This document shows, piece by piece, positions 1 to 13,451 of a stretch of DNA of 64,000 nucleotides. Where the stretch lies: assembly GCA_009599575.1 (NCBI GenBank), contig VWND01000015.1:62001-126000 (forward strand), in the 5' to 3' direction. Under the pieces are notes generated by a model. That model worked only from the letters and a program-made list of their open reading frames with translations. It had not been told where the DNA came from and searched no databases. How positions within the stretch are numbered: the stretch's first letter is position 1; the number at the start of each line of letters is the position of its first letter. Source of the DNA: Blumeriella jaapii. Taxonomy: Eukaryota > Ascomycota > Leotiomycetes > Helotiales > Drepanopezizaceae. Made by a program: the position numbers and the translations under genes.

Positions 1-3000
1 GTCTCCTCTAGTGCCAATGCGCCCACTTATTCCTCCTGCTCGTAAGCGTTTTGCTAAAGTGAAGCGAATCGATAAAGCGAGCCTCCTCCTCCTCCTTCGC
101 ACTTGATCACCTTCTCTAGTGCCTGGACCTGCTTTTCCTTCTCCCAATCCCCTTGGACGTGGAAAATGTTCCATACAACTATCATCATTCTCAGCCACCT
201 CCTCCACAAAAGTAGGTAGCTAGCAACCTCCGTCAGGCGCCACAAGGACTTCTCAGTAGCTTCACTATACATATATAGGTAAGAAGAACACTGGGATAGC
301 ATTGCGTACCTCAAAAGGAATACGCCCAATGTATATTTATACATATTCATCTGTGCGCGCTGGAGTGTTGGCCCTCAGCAAACCAAATCATGGTTTCAAG
401 ATCATACTCTGAGCTGCTGTAGAGTCAGCGATTGACAAGCGTTCAATGGCTTTCGAATCAGGAAGACCGAGAGGTAAACAAGATTGGTACTAACGTGTCC
501 GGAGGCAGCATTCTCTTGGACGTCCTCCCTTACACAATAGTTTGCCAGCAAAGGGTTGAGCTTAGCCTAGCTCCAGCTCCAACTCCATCATTCGTTGCGG
601 GTAGGAGCTGGCTGGCTTGGGTTGCGTGACATGAGGCGGATGGACATTTTGCGTGGTTTTGTGCTTGACTGGCTGGCGGGTGTTGGAGAGGGGTGAAGAG
701 GAAATTTTCTCTTTCTCCGTACCTCCCATGTCATCGAAGACTGTTCGAAAGCTTTTCTTTCCAACGGTGTGGCATATTGAAAGGTCGAAAGACAAGCAGG
801 TGTTGTGTGCTTCTTCGATGGTTGGGTGATCTTGTGTCGGCGCTCGGGATTCCGAATACGATCATGTTTGGGTTGAGAAAAGGTAAAGTTTTGTGCCCTA
901 GGTACGGTGTATTCCTGGCTGTGTCCTAATTGAAATGACGATATCAATTAGTTGTAGTGATCGTTGTGGTTGTTGACACACCCCCATCGCTACCTGGCGC
1001 CAACTCGCCACACAATTCTCACGCGCCTGGGGAAAATTCTATGGCTATCATATAACCAAACTTCGCACGCAACCTTCAGTCCGTTATGACGTGGCCCGAT
1101 GGTCACGTTGGTATTATGGGATTCCCCTACTCTTGTCTTCTCTGTGAAAAAAACCCCCTCTCAAACATTCTCAAACATTCTCCTCTCTCTCCACGAAAAA
1201 ACCTACTCAACTAGGTTTTGTAAACTGGAACCTCACAACTTCGCTCTCCGGCTGGTTGTTGAGCTTACAGTTGAGTTTTTGCCTTTTTTTTTCAAAAAAA
1301 AATTCCAAAATTTTTTAATTTTTTTTTTCTCTGTTCCGCGGTATTTGTTTTGGTCGAAGCGAGCTGAAGCGAAACTGTTCTTTCGTAAGTCGCCAAGGTA
1401 CTACTTACCCTTCATGGTCCCCGTCGCCCTTCTACTAGAACTTCCAGCTCCAATCCTTCTGATCTTCTCAAGAGAGGACACCTTTACCCAGACGTTCCAG
1501 TCGAAGCGCAAGAAGCTCAGAATGGAAAAGAGTTGTCTCCCTTGCGAGTAATCGAACCACACCCTTTGCTAACATTGCCTCGACCTCTTCTCATGGCTTG
1601 ATCGAGAAGATTGATCAATCCGTCGCTCGGAAACAAGATCGCTAATTCAGACACCTTCGATCTTCTCGCTGTTCGGCCAGAATGCCTTTCTAGCTCCCTA
1701 TCTCCGTTGCCAATGGACCCACCCAAAATCGCTATCCAGGCTATGGTCGTCGACGGCGCTGCACCCAACACTGTTCATCAACGAGAAAGCTTTGAACGAC
1801 TTGCTGCAACCAATCCACCCACATTCATTATCCCGCTGTAGGGGCCACGCCAAAGGTGGAATACTCGCCCCTGCCTCGAACCTCTGGCTTGCGTTGAAAT
1901 CACTGTCGACTGTCTGCAGATGTGGAATATTTGACTTACGAAGTGAAAAACCAGGCAGCCTATCACGTTTTATTTCCGCGCAATACCGGTAGATGCGGAA
2001 TTGTAGAGGAAATCAATATAAGAGAATGGCTGATACAGAGATTTGTAACCTCGTTGGTAAGGAAGTTCAATCGTCATACACGCAGTACGTACTTACCTAT
2101 TGAAATCAGACGAGGAGTCCAGGCTATCAGGCCGAGGGTTAGAAAAGCGTGTTCATTTTAGTTAAAAGATAACTGCTTAGCCAACACTCAACACCGGCTT
2201 CAAGCAGACGTTTTGAAGTTTTGAAAGCCCTTATTGGAGTTTAAATGTATTTACGGAAAAAATCGCTGAAACACGAGGCCCTCCCAGCTGGAGACTCCAC
2301 ACTCTCCGAGAGCGGCTCTGTCGACTACAACAGAGGGAACAAGTCCTCATCATAACATTGGTCGTTACTTTGAATTCCCATCCCTCTGCCCAACCATGTT
2401 CCAGATGCCTTAGATCGGACTCCTCGGCCCCTGCTGCATCATCTGCGCACCGGGGAACTGCTTTCCGCAATCCAACATCGGCTTACCCTTGGGCAAGTTG
2501 GGACAGTTGCCTAGCGGCGCCAGAACAGGCAGCAACACGCTGGGGATCACCATCATCATCCCTCACTCCTTTTCCACCCAGCGGATTCCCTTACCTCTCA
2601 CCAGAAAATCGCAATAACAATAATAATAACTATAAAAAGCAAGCCCAAGCCAACCAAAACAAAATCGCACAAACAACCCTCAGCCATCTATCTTTTTTGC
2701 GTTATCGTCCCAAACACCTACTGTATGTACTGTGCTTACCTGGTAGCTTACTTACTTAGCCTCACGATCGCTCAGCGAAGAGAAATGAAATAGCCCTTAT
2801 TTCATTCACAACCGACACACCATCTGTCGCTGCGATCTATAATCGAGCTTAGTAGTCCGCTATCATTTAAGGATACCCGCCCGTTGTAGCTCCTGATACA
2901 TGACAAAAGTAGGGCTCTTCGCACCTCGGAACGGAGCAATCCCGCTCTGAGCGCTCCCTGGTCACGAGGATGCGAGAGACAATGTGCGATCACACGGGTT

Positions 3001-3465
3001 CGCACAACATAGCGGTAAATACCCCTCTGCCGATGCAGTCTCCTCGGGGATTGTTCTCTTTGGTTGGCTTCAAGTGAGGAGGAATGTGCGATTCGGGGGT
3101 TCGGGGTTCGGTAAGCTGGACGGGCAGAGAAGAGGAGGAAAATGGGAACCAGAACATTGGGGTGAGATAGGATAGAGGAAGGTGTATGGGTTAACCGAAA
3201 TTCTATTTACAGCTAAGAGATTGTTGTTTACATGGACACAGCGCCGTGAAAAGGATGGGTGAGATCTCCAGGGAGCGCTCTTATGCCTATCGTACACTAT
3301 TCGTTGTCAAGGCTCCTCTCTCAAGCAGCGTCATCGTGTTTTCCCCTTTTCTACCACGTCAAATGAGTACCGGCGCAATTCGAATCATGATGCACACACA
3401 TACCCCGCAACAATCCCAAAGAGCGAGTTCACTTTTGATCGCACATTTCGAGCCCACCGACCCGC
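1..3465. other. Gene-free stretch, no recognisable coding content
   Basis: No reading frame here resembles a known family, has a convincing intron pattern, or stays open long enough to be persuasive. The longest frame, 1099-1551 on the plus strand, runs through poly-T and poly-A tracts near 1280-1330 and looks like chance. A frame at 1922-2161 (79 codons) is open but unrecognised. The stretch could hold untranslated regions, a lineage-specific gene with several introns, or decayed coding DNA. Confidence 0.6.
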
Positions 3466-6400
3466 TCATCCGGCGAAATATCTAGGCTCCTCAAAGACAT
3501 GATAGGCGTGTCCTCTCACGCCCGCTCCCTTGAAAATCGCTGGAAAGCGCATCCTTTCAGGAACCTGGGATTCGTCGATACGGGCATTGCGCACACTTTC
3601 GTCGGCGCTCGCAGCCTCTCCGATCTTGAACTTGCCGACTTGGAGCTCAGTGTCTGTGATGGTGCTTCGACTGACGCGCGCATAGCCTGTGCGCCTCAGC
3701 CCCTTGTAGAGGATATACTCGCACCATCTGTCCCAGTCGGTAGGATCGATATCGTGCATGCCGCTGGTTTCCGAGACCCACGTGTTGTAGTTGCCCGTCA
3801 AGGGTTTAGTAACGAGGTAGGAGAGGAGGATGGCTGGGCGAGGGGTAGATCCCATGAGATTTGAGACGTACTCGGTTTGCTGGCGTCGATCCTCGGCGTC
3901 TTCTTCTTGCCCGGAGTGAAAGACGAAGACGTCGACCATCTCACCGTACACGTCCAGCGTCGCCTGGATTGCTGGTGCTAACTCGCCAACTGGCGACGGG
4001 ACTAGATGATGCGTCGAGTTCACGATGGGGAATTTCGAGAGCAAAGCACAGCCCCAGGTGTGTTTGTTAGGGCCTGGTCCGTAGTCGACGTACATCCCAA
4101 GATCTTCGGCGAGGAATTGAGTCGTGTCCCGATTGCCCATAATGATGCGCTGCAGGTCCGACTCGAGCAGACCGACAACGTCGAGTTCCATTTCTTTGAT
4201 CAGATCTCGCATGCGATACTCCGAAGACCACATGTCATTGTCGAGAGAGAAGTGTACGGTCCATATTCCGGCCGTGAGTACCTTGTCCTCCTTGTGATAC
4301 GGCACATAGTCGTACGTTGGGAATCGTAGGTACGCGATCGAGACCGACAGGAGCTGAAGCAGACCAATAATGTAAAGGTAGTAGGAGCGCTGCTTGCGAG
4401 AATTCAAGTACGCATTGAAACGCTTGCGTTGAGCCGCAGGAGTCGACGATACCGACGAGAAGACACCACATCCGACGAAAAGCATCATTGTTGCCATCAC
4501 CCAGTCAGTATGTTCGCGGACAAGGGGTCCTCCGGGTACGAAAGCGTATGCGACGACCCAGACATGGAACAAAACCAGGAAGTTGTATAACAAGAAGCCA
4601 AGACCGAACGTAGTCGCTGGACTCTTCCTTGCCGCCGAACCAATTAACGGGACTGAGACTGCCATAAGGTATACTGTCAGGATCAGAGCGCCATAATATC
4701 CTGTCCAATTTCTGTACGATGTCAACAGCGCTGCACCAATGCACCCAATTCCGTACAAAGTCCAACTGCGGGCAACCTCCTCATTGAACAAGCCCAAGAT
4801 CAGGCCAGCACCCATAGCAGCAATTGTCCATGAGCCATGGGGAACAGAGATTGGACCACGGACAGGGTACCCTTCCCAGGTCCACAATATCATGGTGCTG
4901 GAATCTGACAGCAAGGAATGCAGGCCAAAGAATAAGCCGCTAATGCCAAATGCTGCCGCGACCGATGATCCCTCCGGCCGCCCCTGTATCGCAAGATTGC
5001 TCCCACTGATAGGAGAATTGCGTGTTGAACGAAGCACGGCCAGAACGGCCAGAATCAGGCCAACACCATTCCATCCCCCGTTGGCAGCATGTGATGTTGG
5101 CCAGATTGGGTTGCTCGTCTGCCAAGCAAACTTCACCACCGAGGACGCGATTAGGCCTACTGTCCATGCTAGAATTTTCGACTCCAAGCGGCCCGGTTGG
5201 CGGCCCTCTGAATACCAGGTAGCGGCCCATGAGAGACAAGACATCCAAAGGGAGAAGCCGACAACAAAGAGCCTGTAGACTGGGTTGGTGACTTGGTAGG
5301 CCAATAGACCCACAAGTGATGAGAAATGGCAGGCTCTGATGTTCTTCATGACCATTGAACGCACCCATGGGCTGGCCAACATGAAGGGTGAGACAGTTGA
5401 CATGACCATTACTTCATAGCCTGATATTCCCATGTGCCACAGAGGAAAGTCTTAACAAGTTAGAGTCGTAATTTCTGATTAGATCATAGTACTTACACCA
5501 GACCACCAAACCCAGGGAAGTCAACATTGACCAGAAGACAAACTAGAATATTAGCACACATATGACAGAGAAAGGACTGTGCATACCCCATTATAAACGT
5601 CTGCAGCAGAATCCAGTGCCTCTGACCAAGAAAATGCCTGGTTGAACACTTGTCCCGTTTGCTTCTCCTTTCTATCATGAATTAGCACTGCCTGGGTTAC
5701 AGAATTAGTCAATTCACATACTCTTTTTCGAGGACTCTGTCAGCCAGCATTTTGTTGTCCCTACACGAATTGAACGTTTAGAATAATTTCTTCTAGACCA
5801 ATTCACTAACTACTTCGGAAGCCATTGAACATACCCCTTGCTCGCCCCTTTCACGTCCTTGATAACTAGTTCAAATGTGTCAAAGTCGAGAGCTGTAACG
5901 GCATCAAATGCAACATCAAACAAAACCAAGGCCCACTCAAAGAATGCATATATCGTGTATGCTGGAGGAAGACTTAGTCTAATTATCGTCATGGGTAGTC
6001 ATTGACACTCACCTCCGGCAACCCTGTGGACTTTGTGTTGAATGAAGAAGTAGATCAGAGGGACGAGTGTTCCGAAGAAAGCCGATGCGAAATACTTTCG
6101 GTATTTGATGGCCGTGGCATTGGGGGGACTTAGTGCTAAGCATCCCAACGTCCAAGGCAGCGTCGCAACCAAGTATGAGATCATAAAGATGTCGTGCCAG
6201 TCGTGGTCGTCGGTAGACGTCACGTATGTCCATCCTCCGCAGGTCAACGTGCGGAAGATTCCCATTCCCGCTACGAATTTGGGCAGGGTCGCGTTCGGTC
6301 GCGCTGTGAGGAGATACCATAACCCTACCAGCACAAATCGAGGTCCTGCACACACAAGTTAACCCTTGATGTCTGTGTGAAGCTCCCAGCTCTTCCGTAC

Positions 6401-6714
6401 CTGAGGTAATGGCTATAAACAGCATGAAAAAGGAGCGCTCCGGGTATCTGTCACCAATGGTGGCCGAGACGGAGGGGAACCATTCCTGGGGGTAGCCGTA
6501 GTATTCATTCTCTACAATCTTGTGGTAATGCAATGCTATTCCAACTACAAGCGCGCTGATGAAAGCAGCTACAGAGCAGGTCAGCATGATCTAGGAAGAT
6601 GCACCGGGTTCGAATCAAGAGTAACTGACTGTATCCTGCAGCTGTATGCACCCACGACACCCATTTGCCGGAGAAGGTGAGCACAACGTCACCATCCTTG
6701 AACTTGGGAGCCAT
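3466..6714 (-). CDS. cwh43: Cwh43, GPI-anchor ceramide remodelling protein
   Basis: Multi-pass ER membrane protein needed to place ceramide on GPI anchors and linked to cell-wall integrity. Eight exons: 6714-6630, 6568-6401, 6345-6013, 5961-5835, 5760-5722, 5671-5587, 5542-5497 and 5450-3466. All junctions are GT-AG and keep phase, giving 955 residues, close to the 953 of the budding-yeast protein. The N-terminal part (exons 1-7) is the Frag1/DRAM/Sfk1-like PGAP2 region, with several hydrophobic helices and the stretch HYHKIVENEYYGYPQEWFPS. The last exon holds the PGAP2-interacting region with many membrane segments, followed by a soluble endonuclease/exonuclease/phosphatase-like domain (motifs DVVGLLESD and VFVFHSGQEEDAEDR). 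The start ATG at 6714 opens MAPKFKDGD. The gene diverges from UTP6. Known from the family: function. Seen here: exon structure and motifs. Confidence 0.95.
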
Positions 6715-6968
6715 TTATGTTGGGGATTTTGGCATTCAAAAGACCGACATCCGAGGAATCGGGAGGTTGTGAATACGGAGAGAAAGAGAAAGTCAGATTG
6801 GTGCAATGGGTAGGGGGCAGCAGAGGGCAGGGAGGTGCTTTCTTTCGACGCCCGGACCTGGGCTTAGGCGGTCAATGTGGGCAGAATTTTATTTCCTGAG
6901 AATTCGGAAAATTGATCAAGATCCTCATCAGCCTTCTCCAACACTCACTGGCCCTCTTGTTTTCCATA
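6715..6968. promoter_or_regulatory. Shared divergent promoter, CWH43 / UTP6
   Basis: Only 254 bp separate the start codons of the minus-strand CWH43 and the plus-strand UTP6, so both core promoters and 5' leaders must lie here. There is no clear TATA box. The CT-rich run before the UTP6 start (6928-6967) is typical of fungal leaders. The role is inferred from position only. Confidence 0.6.
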
Positions 6969-8234
6969 ATGTCCGGCGCATCCGACAAAGCACGCTTTTA
7001 TCTGGAGCAGGCCGTTCCTCAGCTACAGGAGTTCAAGGAGAAGAAGATCTTCACAGAGGTGCGTCCGCTTACAATTGCCAGCCATCCCCTCCCCCCTCCA
7101 TTGCTAACGCATCATGCATAGGAAGAAATCAGATCACTAGTCAAGAAGAGGTCGGACTTCGAGCACAAGATTCTTGCGCGAGGCTCTACACCAGTCGACT
7201 TTGCCCGATATGCAGCATGGGAGATCGGGCTGGAGAGCTTGCGCGCAAAACGCTGCAAGCGTATGAAGATCAAGGGCAGCACCACACATGCAGGCCAGGC
7301 GAGGGTCTTCAAGATCTTTGATCGGGGATCGCAGAAACACCCGGGCGATGTAGCATTATGGCTCTCGTACCTGGAATATGCCAAGCAGGTCAAAGCGACT
7401 AAGAAGTTCAAATCAATTCTGACAGCGGCAATCCGACTGCATCCTCTAAAGTCGGAACTGTGGCTATACGCAGCACGATGGAGCCTGGAGGTCGAGGCTG
7501 ACATGAAGGAGGCGAGGAGCTACATGTCAAGGGGAGCACGGTTCTGTACGAGGAACAAAGACCTGTGGATTGAGTGGGCGAAGCTGGAGATGATTTACCT
7601 TGCCAAAATTGCGATGCGGAGGAAGATCTTGGGAATCGATGCGGAAGAAGCTGCAGGTGATCCGATGCAGATTGAGGGTTCGGCCGATAGCGAGGCTCAC
7701 GGCGGCGAGAGTGGCTTTGACGGCACGCAAGCCCAGTCGGATAATTCAACGATGAAGCTTCGCATGCTAAAAAGAGTCAAGGTGGACGCCGAAGCTGCAC
7801 AAGATCCCATGAACACGCCAGCTTTACAAGGGGCCATTCCTCTCGCCATCTTTGACGAAGCAAAGAAGCAACAGTTCTTTACCGCAGCTGTAGCCGCGGA
7901 TTTCTTCGACATGTTCGCCAACTTCACACAGGTCCGGTGTCTACCGAAAATCCTGCAACATGTACTGGATGCCCTGACAGAGTCATACCCCGTGGATCCC
8001 GTCACTTGCAACTGCTACAATAAGCAGCCACTGATCGGAATCGATCCGACGTCCGCAGCATTCCCGGCGGCACTGGGCCTGTTCCTGGACCGATTAAAGG
8101 AATCGATGGTGAGGACAAAGGACAAAGCCGAGCTTGCGAAGAAGACGAGGCTTTGGATCGAGCCGATAGCGGCTCTGAAGGAGCTAGATCCGGATATTAA
8201 GACGGTGTTGGAGCATACGGTGCGGAAACTTTGA
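6969..8234 (+). CDS. utp6: Utp6, U3 snoRNP / SSU processome protein
   Basis: Component of the small-subunit processome (UTP-B complex) that binds the U3 snoRNP and is needed for 18S rRNA maturation in the nucleolus. Two exons, 6969-7058 and 7122-8234, joined in phase 0 across a 63 bp GTGCGT...TAG intron, give 400 residues. The N-terminus (ARFYLEQAVPQLQEF, then EEIRSLVKKRSDFEHKI) is the Utp6 signature. It is followed by half-a-TPR (HAT) repeats with Trp/Tyr spacing such as DVALWLSYLEYAKQ, SELWLYAARWSLE and DLWIEWAKLEM. The C-terminal half is less conserved and acidic in places. It shares a promoter with CWH43 and ends 2.7 kb before the next gene. No disruption is seen. Confidence 0.95.
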
Positions 8235-10968
8235 AAGAAAGAATTGGAACGAATCAACGCGAGGATATCCGGCCCAAAAATTTCTCCGGCTTCTTTTTGA
8301 TTTTACGAGGAGGAAGTGATGAGTTTGCTTTCGTGTTCGTGATGCCACGGCTTCGCTGTGCTTTCTGTCACGTATTTCCCATGCCTCTGACTTACTGCCA
8401 ACACCTTTCCGGTAGATTATCTATCCTAATGGCGAGCTCGGGGAAGAATTGCGCTTGTAACACGACTCGAGTTGTGGAACCTGCCTCTCGGTCTTCCCCC
8501 TTCCGGCTGATGCTCTATTTACTTTCGCCAGAATCCTGCTAAGTAAGCGAGGAGGAGCACTGAGAAGTCGGCAGCTCGTCAATTTTCCCAGACACTCCGG
8601 CTCCGCCCCAGGTCATAAACGGCGTTGTAGACGAGGCAAGCGTTTTTCTCTTTCGGTGGTTTCATTCTTCTTTTCAAGTCCCGAACGCACTAGATTCACT
8701 CCACCACGACGCAGTCGATGCAGTGGCTTACTTGCTTCTATCCGTAGAGCAGATTCGATGTGTCGACCACCCAACCATCTACGCCCGCGTAAACTTTAGC
8801 TTTATCCTCTACGTTGTGTATGTAGCTCATAATCGTCTCCCACCTTCTACGGTCAAGAACTTGAATCTCGTCATTCGACCTTTTCTCAGGTCGTAGGATC
8901 TCTCTCTCTCTCTCTCTCTGCATCGCCCCGCCCGAGGGAAAGCTTTCGGCAGCCGGACTGATCAATTGCCTCTTTCCTTCCTCTCCCCTCGCCATCTCCT
9001 TTGCAAGACAATCCCAATCCAATCACAGTCACCACACACGACATCTACCCAGACATGCCTCAAAGCCCCAAACAGACCTTCAAAATCCCAGCAAGCCTTT
9101 CTTATCCCCTGAGATAGATTTCCGGGCCCGGTTTGGTATCCTCCTCCACTCCTTCCGTGAAGCTGGATGGAGCCGACTCCTCAGTTCCTCAGCGGCGATC
9201 CAGCTCTGGCGGCCGGCCTCGCTGTACAAGGCCCTGAATTGAGAATTGCTCTTCCGACACCAATCGGTCAAAGATTCTCACCAGAAAGCAGGCAAGATCT
9301 TTCCTGAATTCCTCGCTCGTTTTGGTCTATACCTACAGTAGACACAAACAAGGTCCCTTCCTTCGCCCCCCCCTCCTTCCCCCCCCCACCCCCTGACAAC
9401 ACGGGCCAGATCAGACACGCACGTGTTTTTGTTGCACGTCGCACTTTGGCGCAACGTGTACAGAACGTGGCGGGCACGTTGCAATCTTTTCTATTTTCAC
9501 AACGTCGCATTTGTGTCTGCGGAGTGAGGATGCGTCATCGGGGATGGGGATGTATGGGGGTGGACTTACTGTACTCCGTGTGCCCGGGGTGTGTGTGGGG
9601 GTATCCTGGCGTGCACGTCAAGTATCGGATGTAAATCCAAAAGAAAGGAGAGCTTGATTTGCCGGAAGAAGGTTACATTAGTTGAGGTCCTTTTTCAAGG
9701 TAGGTACTGTAGGTAGTGTACAGTACTGTAGGTTCGGTACATGTGTACTGTACTGTATACAGTAAGTTCATGTTGTACTGTGCTACGGAAGAGCACTATC
9801 CGATCCGACAACCACTTTGCCCAAGTATCATTTTTAATACATGATGCGTCCTCTATCAACCTAGCACATGGTAGCAAGTAGAGAGGGAGCGAGTGACCGA
9901 GAATAGCAACCCCTCAAAGTGCCTTCTCGGACTTCGTTCTCTCAACATCAATCAATACCAATATCCAAATCAATATCAATCCCAACCACGACCCACCTCA
10001 TGACGTACAGACACCGACCAACTTAAATATAGCCATTAGATTAAAGAAGAAGAAGAAGAAGAAGAAGAAGAAAAAGCTTGATCGATGCCGGTATATCGAA
10101 CGAGAGAAAAACCCCCCTGATACAGCACAGTGCTTACTACTGTACTGTACCTACCTCTCCGTAAACTCCGTAAACCCCCAAGCAGCCCCCAATTTCCCAC
10201 GTGGCGTCGACAAATCACGCCCAGCGAGCGTCAAAGATCGCAATCTCCACGAGACGCGGACTTCCTCTAGAAGTCGGAGTCGCTCAGGTAAAGGGCGTGC
10301 GTGCGTGCGAGGCGGGTTGGAATGACAACGGCCGTGTCGCTCGGGCTGCGCGGTGAACGGTGAACCTACTGTACGTTCTGTTTGTACACAACAGTATCTT
10401 ACCCAAACCGGCCTTGGATATCAGATATGAGCTCGGCGGAGATCAGATGGGGTGGGGAAGAGCGGGTTGCCGTCTCGCAGTGTTACACTGATGAGCCCCT
10501 ATCACCCAGGAGCGCTTCTTAAGGAACATGGTCATTTGTAGCGTCCTTGGCTAGCCATTCAGATACTCAAGATTCCTCAAGCAGAGCCCAAGTGTATTTA
10601 CATCGTAAGCTTTCCGATTGTCCTCCCCTTCCCCTTCGCTCCCTCCCCCCCCCCCCCCCCCCCCCCCCACCACGCCTCCCCCCGCACTGTATAAATGTCT
10701 CGTGAACCTTTGCAGCACCAAAATGTCCTGGATTCTTTCGCTCTTTCTTTCATCTCATCATCGTTTCCCGGATGGTGGGATCCCAGAGACACCGTCCCGT
10801 GTATCCAGTTATGCCCTGTTAGCTGGAAGAAAGCAAGTTAGATCCAAATAAAGCCCGCGCTCGAAAGATATATCATCTCCAAGGCCATGAGCAAGAGGAA
10901 GAAGCGAGACTCCTCAAGCGCCTTCTGCGGTAGTGACTGTTGTACTCCAGCCGATGCCAAGCTTCCTC
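8235..10968. other. Intergenic spacer with microsatellites
   Basis: No supported gene. It holds a (CT)n tract near 8898-8920, a C-rich block at 9366-9393, several GTACAGTA/TACTGTAC-type stretches (9700-9780 and 10110-10150), an (AAG)n run at 10046-10075 and a 24-base C homopolymer at 10645-10668. It probably carries the 3' ends of UTP6 and of the CaM kinase gene. Confidence 0.65.
10645..10668. repeat. Poly-C homopolymer (24 nt)
   Basis: An uninterrupted run of C in an already C-rich block. Runs of this length are hard to size by sequencing, so the exact count is doubtful. Confidence 0.9.
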
Positions 10969-12341
10969 TCAACGCCCAGAAAACTTTGCCGCTCCAGATG
11001 TCCAAAGCCCTTTCGTCGTCTCGGCGATTTTCCTCGCCTGAGCTTCGATCTGCGCCTGTGTCTGTCCCTGTCCTGAAGCCCTCTCCACACCGCGCATGAT
11101 GGTGTCCGCAAGCCCACCATTTTGCGGGGGGGCAGACACTGGTCCTCTCGTGCCGGTATTGTAACCCGAATCCTCGGTCCCTTGCATCTCGTCGCCTGGG
11201 CCCATGCCCACGCCAGAATCGTTGCCTGGGCGCTTGAAAGGCTGGGCCCCACGCTCGGGGTCTGTGGATTCGATGCCGTCCATCATGCCTGCTTGGCCCT
11301 CCCGCAGCTTGTTGATAGCTCGTACGGTATCGATGGCCGCATGCAGAGTTCGACGAGCGTTGAAGTTCTTCTTGACGATGGGCAACAAGTCGCTGCCCTT
11401 CCCTGCCTTGCCATCTTGGCCACTGACCATGCCGGAGACAAATGGATGAGATAACGCTTCGTGAGAAGTCATTCTTTGGGTAGGATCGATAGTCAGGCAT
11501 CGCTTAATGAACTCTCGCGCCTGGAGACTGACGCCCCTCCAGTACTCGATCGGCGTGAAACTGTAGTCAGCAACCAGGATGGCTTGCATTTCCTCCAGAT
11601 TGGAATCGCGGTCGAAAGGCGTGTACCCGCATAGCAAAAAGTATGTGATCACACCAATAGCCCATATGTCCACCGGCTTGCCGTGTCCTGTCTTCTTGAA
11701 GATCTCGGGGGCCATGTAGCCTGGCGTTCCGCAAGTTGTAGTGAGCACGTGAAACTGCTCTTCGTCCATGATCCGACTCAACCCGAAGTCGGCTATCAAT
11801 AAATCGGCGTTATCCTCGGGGGTGCGAAAGAGCAGGTTCTCGGGCTTCAGGTCGCGATGTACGATGCCGTGGTCATGCAGGTAGGCGACGGCGGACAGCG
11901 TCGCTCGGATCAGGTCTGCGGCATCGGACTCGTAGTAAGAACCCTTGCGGCAAATCCGGTCGAACAGTTCCCCACCAAGAGCGAGGTCGGTGACGAGGTA
12001 CAGGTTGTTGAGCGTCTCGAAGTAGTCGACCAGCGTGAGGATGTTCTGGTGGCCCATCGACACTCTTTTGAGAACGGCAATCTCGTTGCGCACCTAGAGC
12101 GGGGTCAGCACTGGAAGCTCTCCAGCGGTTGCCCGTGGCCGTCTCGCTTTACCATGTGTTCCCGACCGGCCATCAGCCTCTTGTTGATCACCTTCGCGGC
12201 ATAGTATCGTCCAGTGTCGATGTGGACACACTCCTTCACCACCGAGTATGACCCCGCGCCGAGCGTCTTGCCCGTCTTGTAGCGACAGGCCTGGACCACG
12301 GGCTTGGCCTGCTGGCTGTCCTGCGGATTGGAGCAACTCAT
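10969..12341 (-). CDS. cmk1: Ca2+/calmodulin-dependent protein kinase, CaMK1 type
   Basis: Serine/threonine kinase that transmits Ca2+/calmodulin signals in the cytosol. Exon 1 is 12341-12153 and exon 2 is 12093-10969 (phase 0 intron of 59 bp, GTAAAG...CTAG), giving 437 residues. Kinase landmarks: glycine loop GAGSYS at about 28-33, ATP-binding Lys50 in AAKV, catalytic HRDLKPEN with Asp144, DFG at 165-167, APE at 191-193, and an activation-loop Thr-Thr-Thr near 181-183 suited to phosphorylation by a CaMK kinase. After the catalytic core a basic, amphipathic stretch (VKKNFNARRTLHAAID) fits the autoinhibitory/calmodulin-binding segment. The tail is Gly/Gln-rich. The start at 12341 (MSCSNPQD) was preferred because the frame further upstream is not family-like. 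It is near-identical in style to CaMKs of other filamentous ascomycetes. Confidence 0.95.
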
Positions 12342-13451
12342 CCTGCTCGTGGGGGATGAATTGGGTGGCCACAATACGGACAGATTGGATTCGGGGGTCT
12401 GGAAGCTCGGGGCAGGAAGGGTGTGTTCGTGCGCGCGCTGCGAGGGTGCTGTGACACGCTGGCGCCGAGGGGCAAAGGACGAAGCTTGTCGGGCGAGAGC
12501 GAGGCCGTGGCCGTGGCCGAGACTCGTGGGTGATGCTCGGCGACAAGCGTGCCGGTGTGGATTAGGTGGAGGTGGAGGTCGTGGAGGTGGAGGTGGAGGT
12601 CGTGGAGGTGGAGGTGGAGGTCGTGAGAGCAGCAGTGAGGAGGACCGCGATAGAAAGAATCAGACTTACAGTACAGTACTGTACGAGCGAGGGGTGGGTT
12701 GGAAGACGCTAGTCTCTTTGTGGTCAAGTGCGTCGCGACCCCACGTCCTCCGTTTCTTCCTCTCTCTCCCTCTCCCTCTCCCTCTCCTTTCTTCCCACTT
12801 TCATCTCGGCCCCAACACCAATCCACCAATCCACCAAACACCAAACAATTGGTCTCCCCGAGCGCCTGTCCCCCGACGAGCGTCCATACGTCAACTGCCC
12901 ACTCTCGGCTTCATGACGATCGCCTCACCTCTGCCGCCGGATGCGCAGGCCTTTTGTCTTCCGCAGAGGCATGAGCTGTCTCTTGCCCCCCCCTCTGTGG
13001 AGGGCTGGGCTGAGATGAGACAATCAGCCTGGGCGCTCGTTGCGGATCGCGCAACTCGGTTACTCCGCCATCTCTCCGACCAAATCCCCCTCGAGACCCC
13101 TCCCATCTGATCCCAAAATTGGACCTGTCCATCCTTGTGAAAATAGCTGCACCCCCGGTCCCCTCTGCTTTGGACAGGCGGAGGTCTGATCCATCTCCCC
13201 CAACTTTAGTGCATCGGTAACGGCCGAAGTACGCATTTGGGTAAGGGTGACTTGGACCGTCGTCAACCAGAAACAGTAGGTCTACGCACTGTAGCTCCTT
13301 GGGTTTGAGTTGCAAGTCTCGTCCTCCTGTCAACATTTCTTCTCCTGCTTTGTTACTCCATGCATGATTCTCTCCGATCTTTCCCTTGGTCACACAGGAA
13401 ACGAGTTCTCTGGTTTCGTCTCTGTAGATTGCAAAAGGGGCCCTCTTCGAC
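12342..13451. promoter_or_regulatory. Divergent spacer between CaM kinase and membrane protein genes
   Basis: 1.1 kb between two divergent start codons. It contains a GGTGGAGGT-type minisatellite (12567-12622), one TACAGTACTGTAC element near 12670, and a CCTCTC-rich block (12757-12792) that is probably a leader of one of the two genes. No further gene is supported. Confidence 0.5.
12567..12622. repeat. G-rich minisatellite, GGTGGA/GGTCGT units
   Basis: Tandem GGAGGTGGAGGT blocks separated by CGT, with three larger repeats. It lies about 230 bp upstream of the CaM kinase start. The G-runs are only two bases long, so at best weak quadruplex potential. Confidence 0.8.

Noticed and set aside
1530..1600. 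B-box-like GGTTCGATTAC on the minus strand
   Set aside because: The flanking bases do not form a T-stem, and no A box lies at the right distance upstream.
12304..13110. 268-codon plus-strand frame between the CaM kinase and the membrane protein
   Set aside because: Partly antisense to kinase exon 1 and built on the GGTGGA minisatellite.
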